From Bacteroidetes bacterium GWF2_41_31 (GTDB lineage Bacteria > Bacteroidota > Bacteroidia > Bacteroidales > F082), in assembly GCA_001769215.1 (NCBI GenBank), contig MEOL01000008.1:1-64000 (forward strand): a stretch of 64,000 nucleotides of DNA. Reading direction: 5' to 3'. Each line of letters opens with the position of its first letter. Positions within the stretch are counted from its first letter, which is position 1. Shown here piece by piece: positions 52,047-60,074 of this stretch. The notes beneath the pieces are model-generated. The model made no database searches and was not told where the DNA came from. It was given only the letters and a program-made list of their open reading frames with translations. Position numbers and translations under genes: made by a program.

Positions 52047-52520
52047 ATGAAGACAGCTACGGTAAAAGAATTAAAACTCGAATTAAGCACCCGATCGCCC
52101 AAAGAGTTGTTGGAAATATGTCTTCGGCTATCAAAATTTAAGAAAGAGAACAAGGAGTTACTGACCTACCTACTGTACAAGTCAAACGATGAAGAAGCTT
52201 ATATACAAGGTGTTAAATTTGAAATAGATCAACAATTTGAACAAATTAACAACCAGAATTGGTATTTAATGAAGAAAAGCGTTCGCAAGATTTTGCGTAC
52301 CACCAAGACCTATATCCGGTATTCCAAAAACAAGCAGACCGAAGTAGAATTACTCATCCACTTTTGTACGCGGTTAAAGAACATGAAACCTTCCATCAAA
52401 AACAATTCTGTACTACTGAATCTCCAGAAACGGCAAGTGCAGTTGATCCGGAAATCATTGCTTTCGCTGCATGAGGATTTAAGGTATGATTATGAAAGCA
52501 TCCTGAATGAATTGTTTTAA
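52047..52520 (+). CDS. Small helical cytosolic protein of an ABC cassette
   Basis: 157 residues, no membrane segment or signal peptide, predicted all-helical with many Lys/Glu. Family not recognised. It stands 29 bases before the permease-like gene and then the ATPase gene, all in one direction, so it is probably a partner or regulator of that transporter. Predicted leaderless start. Confidence 0.78.
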   Translation: MKTATVKELKLELSTRSPKELLEICLRLSKFKKENKELLTYLLYKSNDEEAYIQGVKFEIDQQFEQINNQNWYLMKKSVRKILRTTKTYIRYSKNKQTEVELLIHFCTRLKNMKPSIKNNSVLLNLQKRQVQLIRKSLLSLHEDLRYDYESILNELF

Positions 52521-52549
52521 ATGATTTCCACACAACCGCCAGACAATAA

Positions 52550-53497
52550 ATGATTGCAGGTTTTTTAAACATCAGAATAAAACAATTCATCCGGGCCATG
52601 TCGGGGTTGGGGCTGTTCAGGGTTGTGTTTCTGTCAGGACTCCTGGGATTTGGGGCATTTGTAATTTTCATGTTGAGTTCAGGGGAACCCAATTCCTATT
52701 ATGTGACGGGCGGCTTGGTTCTGATGCTGATAATACTTCATCTGAACCGCCGGGATAAAGCTTTTCTAAAAACTCATTTCAATGCATACCGACTCCTTTT
52801 TTTGGTTGAATACGCACTGATCACCTTTCCCATCGCGCTTGTTTTGAGCATTCATTCTCAATGGATTCCGTCGCTGTTGTTGGTAGCGGCGACCGGCATA
52901 GTTACACAACTGGATTACAAACCAAAGCAACGAAGTACGAACAGCCTGGTTCAACGACTCATCCCATCGGCCGGTTTTGAGTGGAAAGCCGGTATCCGGC
53001 GGTCGTTGTTTTATATTGTACCCATTTGGTTCATCGGGCTGGGAACTTCTTTTTTTATTGGAAGTGTCCCGCTGGTGATATTTATTCTTGGAATCATTCC
53101 CATCGGCTTTTATGAAAATGGAGAGCCCGTTCAAATGATTTTATCCTACGAAAAGAACAGCCATCAGTTTCTGTGGTTAAAAATTAAACTACAACTCATT
53201 TTGTATTCCGCTATCACGCTGCCGCTGATTGGTGCTTTTATCCTCTTTCACACTGAATTATGGTACATTACATTCATAGAATACCTGGTTTTCATTACTT
53301 TACATATATTTCTCATACTTACGAAGTATACTTTTTATCAACCAAACAGCAAATCGCCTGCGGCCTCCATCTTCGCGTCCATTGGTGCCATTGCATCCAT
53401 TATCGCCATCTTTTTGCCCATTGTCTGGCTGTTGTCCATACGCTTTTATGTTAAATCCGTAAAAAATCTCAATTTCTATTTAGATGATTACAATTAA
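52550..53497 (+). CDS. Putative ABC transporter membrane subunit
   Basis: 315 residues with about eight hydrophobic helices (for example VFLSGLLGFGAFVIFML, LLFLVEYALITFPIALVL, LVIFILGIIPIGF, SIGAIASIIAIFLPIVWLL). No named ABC-2 domain is evident by eye; the assignment rests on topology and on the overlapping ATPase gene (14 bases). Exporter of unknown substrate is the working guess. Second gene of the cassette. Confidence 0.75.
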   Translation: MIAGFLNIRIKQFIRAMSGLGLFRVVFLSGLLGFGAFVIFMLSSGEPNSYYVTGGLVLMLIILHLNRRDKAFLKTHFNAYRLLFLVEYALITFPIALVLSIHSQWIPSLLLVAATGIVTQLDYKPKQRSTNSLVQRLIPSAGFEWKAGIRRSLFYIVPIWFIGLGTSFFIGSVPLVIFILGIIPIGFYENGEPVQMILSYEKNSHQFLWLKIKLQLILYSAITLPLIGAFILFHTELWYITFIEYLVFITLHIFLILTKYTFYQPNSKSPAASIFASIGAIASIIAIFLPIVWLLSIRFYVKSVKNLNFYLDDYN

Positions 53498-54170
53498 AGA
53501 TCTGACCGTTTCGTACGAAAAACCCCAAAAGGTGATTAACGGACTCAGCCTGTCGCTTGGCGAGGACACCATTCATGGAATTGTGGGCCTGAACGGATCG
53601 GGCAAAACCACCCTGCTAAATACGTTGTATGGGATAAAAAAACCGGATGCCGGTGAAATCAGGCGCGATGGATCGCCACTGACAAAAAAACAAATGTCGT
53701 ATCTGGTTACGGAGAACTACTTTTACGCGAATATCACAGGCAGGGAATACCTGGGATTGTTTAAAAACCAGGCCTTTGACGAGGACAAATGGAACCAGTT
53801 GTTTCTGCTTCCGTTGGATCAGATCATTGATGGATATTCAACCGGGATGAAGAAAAAACTGGCCCTGCTGGGCATATTAAAACAGGACAAACCCATCATG
53901 ATTCTGGACGAACCTTTCAATGGTCTGGACATTGAGACCTGCCGCGTTATCCGGTCCATCCTCCTGCGTTTAAAAGAAAAAGGGAAAACCATTGTCATCA
54001 CTTCCCACATCATCGAAACACTGACAAACCTGTGCGATTTCATCCACTTTCTTGAAAACGGGGCAATCAAGATCAGCCACGATAAAACAGGGTTTAATGC
54101 CTTTGAACGGGAAATTTTCGAATCCATTGAAAACAGGAATATGCAAATGATTGATGATTTGATGAAATAG
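53484..54170 (+). CDS. ABC transporter ATP-binding protein
   Basis: 228 residues: Walker A GLNGSGKTTLL, signature YSTGMKKKLAL (a variant of LSGGQ), Walker B IMILDEPFNGLD, and switch His in VITSHI. Single nucleotide-binding domain, so it works as a dimer with the preceding membrane protein. Its start overlaps that gene by 14 bases. Sequence is of the ABC-2 exporter type (like NatA/CcmA). Confidence 0.92.
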   Translation: MITIKDLTVSYEKPQKVINGLSLSLGEDTIHGIVGLNGSGKTTLLNTLYGIKKPDAGEIRRDGSPLTKKQMSYLVTENYFYANITGREYLGLFKNQAFDEDKWNQLFLLPLDQIIDGYSTGMKKKLALLGILKQDKPIMILDEPFNGLDIETCRVIRSILLRLKEKGKTIVITSHIIETLTNLCDFIHFLENGAIKISHDKTGFNAFEREIFESIENRNMQMIDDLMK

Positions 54171-54309
54171 TTAACAGGAGCTATTAAATTGAACATTTGT
54201 TAAAAACTTCAATTTAATCCTTGTCGCTAATACACATTGACATTTTATCTATATTTACGCGTTGATAGTATAGTGAATTTAGAGTGATGCCTGATTAATC
54301 CACCTAATA

Positions 54310-55644
54310 ATGAGCCAACTAAAATTCGAATATAAAATCACTGCTGCTTACCTGATCGTTGGTGGATTGTGGATTTTATTTTCGGATGAGGTGCTCTTTT
54401 CCTTTATTCAGGATCCTGTTTTGCTTTCGGAAATTCAAACTTACAAAGGATGGTTTTATGTGATCATTACCGCCGCATTGTTTTACTCATTCCTGACAAA
54501 ACACCTCGAAAAACTGCGGTATGCCGAAATGAAAGCCAAGGAAAGCGACCGGCTTCAAAGTGCCTTTCTTCAGAATATCTCGCATGAAATCCGCACACCT
54601 ATGAACGGCATCATTGGATTTTCAACCCTGCTCAACAACAATCAACTCTCTGATAATCAAAAGCAACACTACCTGGAGATTATCACCCAAAGCTCCAACC
54701 AATTGCTCGGTATCATTAACGATGTACTCGATATTTCACTGATCGAAACAGGAAATATACAAGCATTTAACGAGAGTTTTTCGCTTAATCAACTGTTGGA
54801 TGAGCTTTATTATGAGAGGAATCCGTTTATGAAGGATGGAGTTTCGCTTACACTATCCAAAGGATTGTCTGAGGCACAAAGCACGATCATGTCGGACGAA
54901 CGGAAAGTCAGGCAGATACTGAATAATCTATTGAACAACGCTATAAAATTTACTGATGAAGGGTTCATCAATTTCGGTTATCAGCATAAAAACTACGAAC
55001 TGGAATTCTTTGTACACGACAGTGGGATTGGAATTGCATCCGATTTGCATGATAAAATATTTAACCGCTTCCATAAAGCCGAGATCGAAATTACAAGGTT
55101 GTACGAAGGCATAGGTCTGGGACTGGCTATTTGTAAGGGAAATGTAAATTTACTGGGTGGCCGGATATGGGTTGAATCGGTATTGACCAAAGGATCCGCT
55201 TTTTATTTTACCATACCGTACCTGCTTTCAAAACGAACCGAAATTAAGGAATCAAGTGAATCAAATTCGCCCGAAATCAATCCAACTATCCACATTCTGG
55301 TAGTAGAAGATGACCAAACCAATTATCAATATATTGAAGAGATTTTAACAACCCTGGGATATTCCATTTATCGCGCTTTTAATGGAAAAGAAGCCGTGGA
55401 ACTCTGTTTTAAACACAGGAAAATCAAGATGATCCTGATGGATATCAAGCTGCCGGTGATGAATGGACTCGAAGCTACCAAACTGATTAAAAAGGAGTTT
55501 CCTGATATGATCATCATTGCCCAAACGGCTTTTACAGAAAACGAGCATATAAAGTTTGACCGTGATGCAGGTTTTGACGGCTACCTTTCGAAACCTTTTA
55601 GTAAAGAACAATTAATCAATATGATAAAAATTCATGAGAAATAA
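54310..55644 (+). CDS. Membrane hybrid histidine kinase
   Basis: 444 residues: two membrane helices (about 10-28 and 48-64) with a short loop, HisKA with His92 in NISHEIRTPMNG, HATPase (NLLNNAIKFT, HDSGIGI, GIGLGLAICKGN), and a receiver domain (about 325-440: VVEDDQTN, LMDIKLP, LSKPFS). No output domain: a phosphorelay kinase that must pass its phosphate on. Related in design to the hybrid kinase at 1902-3794 but without TPRs. The lipoprotein gene overlaps its end by 11 bases and may be its co-sensor. Confidence 0.9.
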   Translation: MSQLKFEYKITAAYLIVGGLWILFSDEVLFSFIQDPVLLSEIQTYKGWFYVIITAALFYSFLTKHLEKLRYAEMKAKESDRLQSAFLQNISHEIRTPMNGIIGFSTLLNNNQLSDNQKQHYLEIITQSSNQLLGIINDVLDISLIETGNIQAFNESFSLNQLLDELYYERNPFMKDGVSLTLSKGLSEAQSTIMSDERKVRQILNNLLNNAIKFTDEGFINFGYQHKNYELEFFVHDSGIGIASDLHDKIFNRFHKAEIEITRLYEGIGLGLAICKGNVNLLGGRIWVESVLTKGSAFYFTIPYLLSKRTEIKESSESNSPEINPTIHILVVEDDQTNYQYIEEILTTLGYSIYRAFNGKEAVELCFKHRKIKMILMDIKLPVMNGLEATKLIKKEFPDMIIIAQTAFTENEHIKFDRDAGFDGYLSKPFSKEQLINMIKIHEK

Positions 55645-56419
55645 ATTACTGAGTCTCTTTGCCATATTATTCATGCTGGCTTCGTGCCAATTGGCTAAAT
55701 CACCCATCGAAATTGCAAACCAAACCACCCGATCCATCGACACCATTGGCAGTATTACCTACCGTCAGTCACTCCTTCGGGGAATAACTTCTGGTTTTGA
55801 AGAGCCAATACCCTCAATAAGAGATTTTTATTATGAACAACTTGCCGGAGATTCGGTGATCGGTGCCAAAGCACATATTTATTATTACGACAGCAACTTT
55901 GTGGTCATTCATGAAGATATTTATGACGGCAACCGACTGATCAGAACATTAAAAAAGGACACATCGGCTCTGGTATTTGACCTGTTGAAATATCCCGAAT
56001 TCAGAAAAAAAACATTCTGGAGCAAGCTTACGCCGTACACCATCCGATATATGCTGAACTATGCCATGCAACACAAAGATCATTACAAAATAGTTCTGGG
56101 TAACGACACCACCATAAACGGAGTAGTTTGTTATTCATTAAGGACCATTTTGGAAGGAGGTGCGTTGATTCCTGGCATGAATAAAATGACCCTCGACACC
56201 AACCGGACCGAAACCATGTACTTGTTTATCAACAAGAAAAACTTTTACCCTCAAATGGTCAGGATGGAAATTGTCTTTCATTCAAATCCCGATAAAGTAT
56301 ATTATTCCAACCACTTGTTCAGCAACATCAGGTTTAATCCCATCCTGAACGACACCTTGTTCAACACCTCGGACGAAGTAACCAAAGGTTATAAAATTAC
56401 TGAACGGAAACCATATTAA
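55634..56419 (+). CDS. Lipoprotein of unknown function
   Basis: 261 residues with a lipobox (ILFMLASC, Cys19), mature part beta-rich without a recognised family. The pattern of strands in residues 110-250 (YKIVLGNDTTINGVVCYSL, YLFINKKNFYPQMVRMEI) resembles LolA/LolB-like or outer-membrane lipoprotein-sorting folds, but this is a guess. Starts within the last codons of the hybrid kinase gene (11-base overlap), suggesting coupled expression. Confidence 0.78.
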   Translation: MRNKLLSLFAILFMLASCQLAKSPIEIANQTTRSIDTIGSITYRQSLLRGITSGFEEPIPSIRDFYYEQLAGDSVIGAKAHIYYYDSNFVVIHEDIYDGNRLIRTLKKDTSALVFDLLKYPEFRKKTFWSKLTPYTIRYMLNYAMQHKDHYKIVLGNDTTINGVVCYSLRTILEGGALIPGMNKMTLDTNRTETMYLFINKKNFYPQMVRMEIVFHSNPDKVYYSNHLFSNIRFNPILNDTLFNTSDEVTKGYKITERKPY

Positions 56420-56682
56420 GTTCGTTTTCACCAACGAAAAGCCTTTTCTGAAAAACTAAAAACCCTTGAAGGGAACCTTAAATAATTCATTTACATTCAA
56501 CGAATCCTCATAGGTTGATTGTAAATGTGTTGCTTCCGGCCACCACAATCTATTTTCCATACGTCTATTTTATAAAATCCGGATTTCTGAAGCACTGGAT
56601 CGATTGCTTCACCACTTTTCAACCGTTCTTACAATTGCTCAAGTGCCAATTTCATAGTATCAACCTCTAAAACAAATGCGTT

Positions 56683-58782
56683 ATGAAAAATCACCTCTTC
56701 ATTTTTATTTTGGCATCAATGTTTTCAGGGTATTTTGCTCAAGCCCAGACGGGTGTGCTAACCGGTAAAATAACAGACAATACTACATTGGAAATCATCC
56801 CGTTTGCCACCATCAGCATCCTGCTAAACGACACCGCTATTACTGTAGGAACGTCCAACATCGCCGGATATTACAAAATAGCAGATCTCCCCCAGGGAGA
56901 TTATATTGTTGAAGTGCGCTATGTAGGCTATCAAACCTACCGGCAACAAAACGTTCGGCTTAACAATAACCAAATCACCTTTTTGGATATTCAGATGAAA
57001 CCTTCAGCCGAGATGCTTATGGAGGTGGAAGTGATGGATTACGCTGTACCATTAATTGACAGGGATCAAACAGCTTCTGGAGCAACCATTACTGCTGAGG
57101 AAATTACGAGAATGCCCAACAGAAACGATAACAGTGTACCCAGCCAGCCATCCGCGATTCGCGATTCACGCTCTGACCAGACAACGGTTTATGTTGCAGG
57201 GATAATCGCTGACAATGAACCCCAACCGCCCAAGGTTAAACTATCGATTGTTGAGGATGACATCGAAATTGAACCGGATTTCAATCAGGCAGGATTGCTG
57301 ACTGCAACAGAATTAAACGATTTCGGTAAATGGGAATTGTGGAATGACATCCAAAAAACCGATTTGAAAAGATTTCAACACATCTGGAAAATTTCTCCAA
57401 CATGGAGGTATAGCGTTCAGGTAATGTCAGCAGAGAACAGACCTGTGGTAGATGCTCAGGTTACGCTGATCAATTCTAAAGATTCCGTTGTTTGGGAGGC
57501 TCGCACCGACAACACCGGTAGAGTTGAACTGTGGATGGATTTGTTCGAAGACCAGAAAGATAAAGCAGATCAGATAAAAGTAGTCTTCAAAGGTGAATCC
57601 TTTAGATATGAGAAACCCAATCTCTTTCATAAGGGAATCAACGTGTTTAAAATTCCGGCAACATGCGAAACACCGCAACAAATCGAAATAGCTTTTGTTG
57701 TAGATGCCACTGGTTCGATGGACGATGAAATCGAGTTCCTGAAAACGGACCTGATTGATATTGTCAAACACACTTCTGATCAATTCCCGAAATCGGAAAT
57801 CCTGTTAGGAAGTGTTTTTTACAGGTGTTTCAGCAACAGCTACGCAACCAGGATGACGCCATTGTCAAAAAATATTAAGCAAACTGCTGATTTTATTGGC
57901 AAGCAATATGCCGGTGAAGGAGGCGATGAAGTAGTGGAAGAAGCGTTTAAAGAAGCCATCGACAACCTCGGCTGGAGCGAATCTGCCCGAACACGTCTTC
58001 TTTTTTTTGTGTTGGACCAACAACCGGTCATCAACGATGGGGTAATCCATAAAATGCAGGTTTACACCAGAAAAGCAGCTGAAAAGGGAATACGCGTGAT
58101 CCCGGTGGTTGCCAGTGCAGAAACACCCCACAATGCCAAAAGTCTGGAATACCTCATGCGAAGTATTGCATTGGCTACCAATGGCACTTCTGTATTTTTA
58201 ACCGATCACAGCCAAATTGGGAATGCCCATGCCACGCCTACTACCGATCAATACGATGTTGAAACACTAAATAGGCTCCTTAAGCGGATCATATATCAGT
58301 TCTCCTATGTCCCGCCTTGTGATGATTACCTGGCACTGGAAGGCATTGCTGATACAGGTTACATTTTCAACAGCCCGGTAATAGCCCATGAAATCGTGGA
58401 CTTATCCAGGATTTGGAAAGAAATAAAACCAGATAAAAAAATAGTTGATTTTACCCTAAAACCGGATACAGCCCTGCAGGATAGCACAAAAAATGACCAA
58501 ATTGCAGATTCGATTACCACCATAACTCAAGAACCACCCATCAAGCCTACCGCCATCAGGTATTACCCAAATCCTACCTCTGGTCCGTTGACGATTGATA
58601 TTCAAGGAAATATCAACGAACTATACCTGATCGACCTTTCCGGGAAAGTGCTGGAAAAATACAATCCCAGAAAAGATGAAAAACTGGTTCTCAATTTAAG
58701 CAACTACAGTTCAGGAATCTACCTTTTAAAATTTGAGGATGCCAACGGATGGCATTCCGGGAAAATAATTGTATCCAATTGA
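56683..58782 (+). CDS. T9SS cargo with carboxypeptidase-regulatory, DUF and vWA domains
   Basis: 699 residues: signal peptide (1-20), CarboxypepD_reg-like sandwich (about 25-105), a spacer, a second beta-sandwich-like stretch (240-325), a von Willebrand A domain (about 335-530) with a MIDAS-type DATGSMDDE, and a T9SS type A tail (about 620-699; YYPNPTSGPLTIDI ... SSGIYLLKFED). vWA domains bind proteins in a metal-dependent way, so this is a probable surface adhesin or organising protein. The MIDAS has Thr instead of the first Ser of DXSXS, a known variant. Monocistronic. Confidence 0.85.
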   Translation: MKNHLFIFILASMFSGYFAQAQTGVLTGKITDNTTLEIIPFATISILLNDTAITVGTSNIAGYYKIADLPQGDYIVEVRYVGYQTYRQQNVRLNNNQITFLDIQMKPSAEMLMEVEVMDYAVPLIDRDQTASGATITAEEITRMPNRNDNSVPSQPSAIRDSRSDQTTVYVAGIIADNEPQPPKVKLSIVEDDIEIEPDFNQAGLLTATELNDFGKWELWNDIQKTDLKRFQHIWKISPTWRYSVQVMSAENRPVVDAQVTLINSKDSVVWEARTDNTGRVELWMDLFEDQKDKADQIKVVFKGESFRYEKPNLFHKGINVFKIPATCETPQQIEIAFVVDATGSMDDEIEFLKTDLIDIVKHTSDQFPKSEILLGSVFYRCFSNSYATRMTPLSKNIKQTADFIGKQYAGEGGDEVVEEAFKEAIDNLGWSESARTRLLFFVLDQQPVINDGVIHKMQVYTRKAAEKGIRVIPVVASAETPHNAKSLEYLMRSIALATNGTSVFLTDHSQIGNAHATPTTDQYDVETLNRLLKRIIYQFSYVPPCDDYLALEGIADTGYIFNSPVIAHEIVDLSRIWKEIKPDKKIVDFTLKPDTALQDSTKNDQIADSITTITQEPPIKPTAIRYYPNPTSGPLTIDIQGNINELYLIDLSGKVLEKYNPRKDEKLVLNLSNYSSGIYLLKFEDANGWHSGKIIVSN

Positions 58783-58939
58783 TATGTAGAACACTATGTG
58801 AGTAATTAACTATACTTGTTTAAAAACCCCCATGGCTTTGTCGTCAGGCTGGTAACCTATGGCTCATATTGGATAATTTGAGTTAAAAAGAAAAACTGAC
58901 CATCCGATAGAGAAGCTGCCTTTTGGAGAATTAATCGAC

Positions 58940-58973
58940 AAAAAAATCGCCGACCTGAAACAGGCCGGCGATT
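58940..58973 (-). terminator. Terminator of the T9SS gene at 59002-59925
   Basis: AATCGCCG-a-CCTG-aaa-CAGG-c-CGGCGATT (58945-58973), almost perfectly paired. On the minus strand it is followed by a run of T (58940-58946). A convergent gene ends at 58782. Confidence 0.88.
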
Positions 58974-59001
58974 CCTACAATGAAAAAAAACATGATCTTG
59001 A

Positions 59002-59925
59002 TTACAGCTCAATACGTTGTGTAACAGAGGCATTTTTCTGAACCAGCTGAATAAAATACGTACCGGGCTGCTTGGCACTCAGGTCGATGGTGAGCTGATA
59101 TACATCACCAACCATCTCAGGTTTTCCGGTGTACACTTTGTCGCCAAAGTAATTATAAACTGTCACTTTTGTGGAACGATTGTCCTCTTTTGGCATAAAC
59201 CGAAGGGTGATAACGCCATCGCGATTGTCGATGTCCAGGGTAGTGAGCACCAGCTGATCGGGTTGACTTTTAATTCCGGCATCACGCAATTCTTCCTGTG
59301 AAGCCACCCCGCCATCGTCAAATCCGCCGTGAAAAAAGTACCTGTTTCCCGGATATTCAGGATGCATGGGACGCGGTGGTTTTGGAGGCCGTGGAGGCAT
59401 ACTAACCCATTTCATTCTCTCTCCATTCATCAACTCCATTTCTAATTCTACATCTTCACGCTGACGCATGGCTTCCTTCACCTGTCTTTCGATGTCTTCG
59501 TTTAAGCCTTCCATATTTTCCTTCTCCAGGTTGAATTCAAATTCCATGTTTCTGCCGTCTTTATCCACCCAATGCCTTAATTTATGGTTAAATGCTGGTG
59601 GAGCAATCATCGAAATATCATCATCCTCTGCAAAAACCATCACCTTATAGGGACGTCCGGTTGAATCAGAACCACTGGAAGACAGCTCAATAGAAATCGT
59701 TTTACTTTGGGCCGAATCAACGTCCGCCACTTTATCGATCAACAACCTGATATCTTGCTCCATGTCACCCTTTGAGGTGAAAACGGTGTCAAAAGTGGTC
59801 GTTTTTCCATCCACCACCTTGACCAACTTAACTTTTACCTCCTTTTTTTCATTCACCTGGGCATAAATGAATGCCGGGACAACAAGCAGGAAAATCATCA
59901 AATAAAATAGGTTTACTTTTTTCAT
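59002..59925 (-). CDS. Secreted T9SS protein, divergent from a kinase-regulator pair
   Basis: 307 residues: signal peptide (1-22), a charged helical middle (about 120-170), a proline-rich stretch (PPRPPKPPRPMHPEYPG, about 178-195), and a T9SS-type C-terminus (about 225-307: VTVYNYFGDKVYTG ... PGTYFIQLVQ). Function unknown. Its -7 element TAGTTTTG (59949-59956, minus) and the kinase promoter share an intergenic region with four GTTAA boxes, so it is a likely member of that regulon. A proline-rich stretch also occurs in the sensor domain of the divergent kinase. Confidence 0.82.
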   Translation of the reverse strand: MKKVNLFYLMIFLLVVPAFIYAQVNEKKEVKVKLVKVVDGKTTTFDTVFTSKGDMEQDIRLLIDKVADVDSAQSKTISIELSSSGSDSTGRPYKVMVFAEDDDISMIAPPAFNHKLRHWVDKDGRNMEFEFNLEKENMEGLNEDIERQVKEAMRQREDVELEMELMNGERMKWVSMPPRPPKPPRPMHPEYPGNRYFFHGGFDDGGVASQEELRDAGIKSQPDQLVLTTLDIDNRDGVITLRFMPKEDNRSTKVTVYNYFGDKVYTGKPEMVGDVYQLTIDLSAKQPGTYFIQLVQKNASVTQRIEL

Positions 59926-59948
59926 TTTTTAAAGTTTTAAATACTTCA

Positions 59949-59956
59949 CAAAACTA
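59949..59956 (-). promoter_or_regulatory. -7 element of the T9SS gene at 59002-59925
   Basis: TAGTTTTG on the minus strand, 23 bases before the ATG at 59925. Confidence 0.5.
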
Positions 59957-59978
59957 GGTTACACCCTTTTCAATAAAG

Positions 59979-60014
59979 GTTAACAGGGGTTAAAAAAGGT
60001 TAACATCAGGTTAA
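59979..60014 (+). promoter_or_regulatory. Array of four phased GTTAA boxes
   Basis: GTTAA at 59979-59983, 59989-59993, 59999-60003 and 60010-60014: steps of 10, 10 and 11 bp. The last box ends 28 bases before the kinase -7 element TAGCTTTG (60043-60050). Position and phasing fit binding of an OmpR-family dimer series activating the kinase-regulator operon, and possibly the divergent T9SS gene. The same motif precedes the paralogous system (8294-8328). Confidence 0.65.
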
Positions 60015-60042
60015 AATATGATCACAATGCACTTTGTTTCAT

Positions 60043-60050
60043 TAGCTTTG
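60043..60050 (+). promoter_or_regulatory. -7 element of the second kinase-regulator operon
   Basis: TAGCTTTG on the plus strand; no good -33, as expected for an activated promoter. Predicted start near 60057. Confidence 0.5.
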
Positions 60051-60074
60051 CTCAAAATCATAAATTAACGGTCG

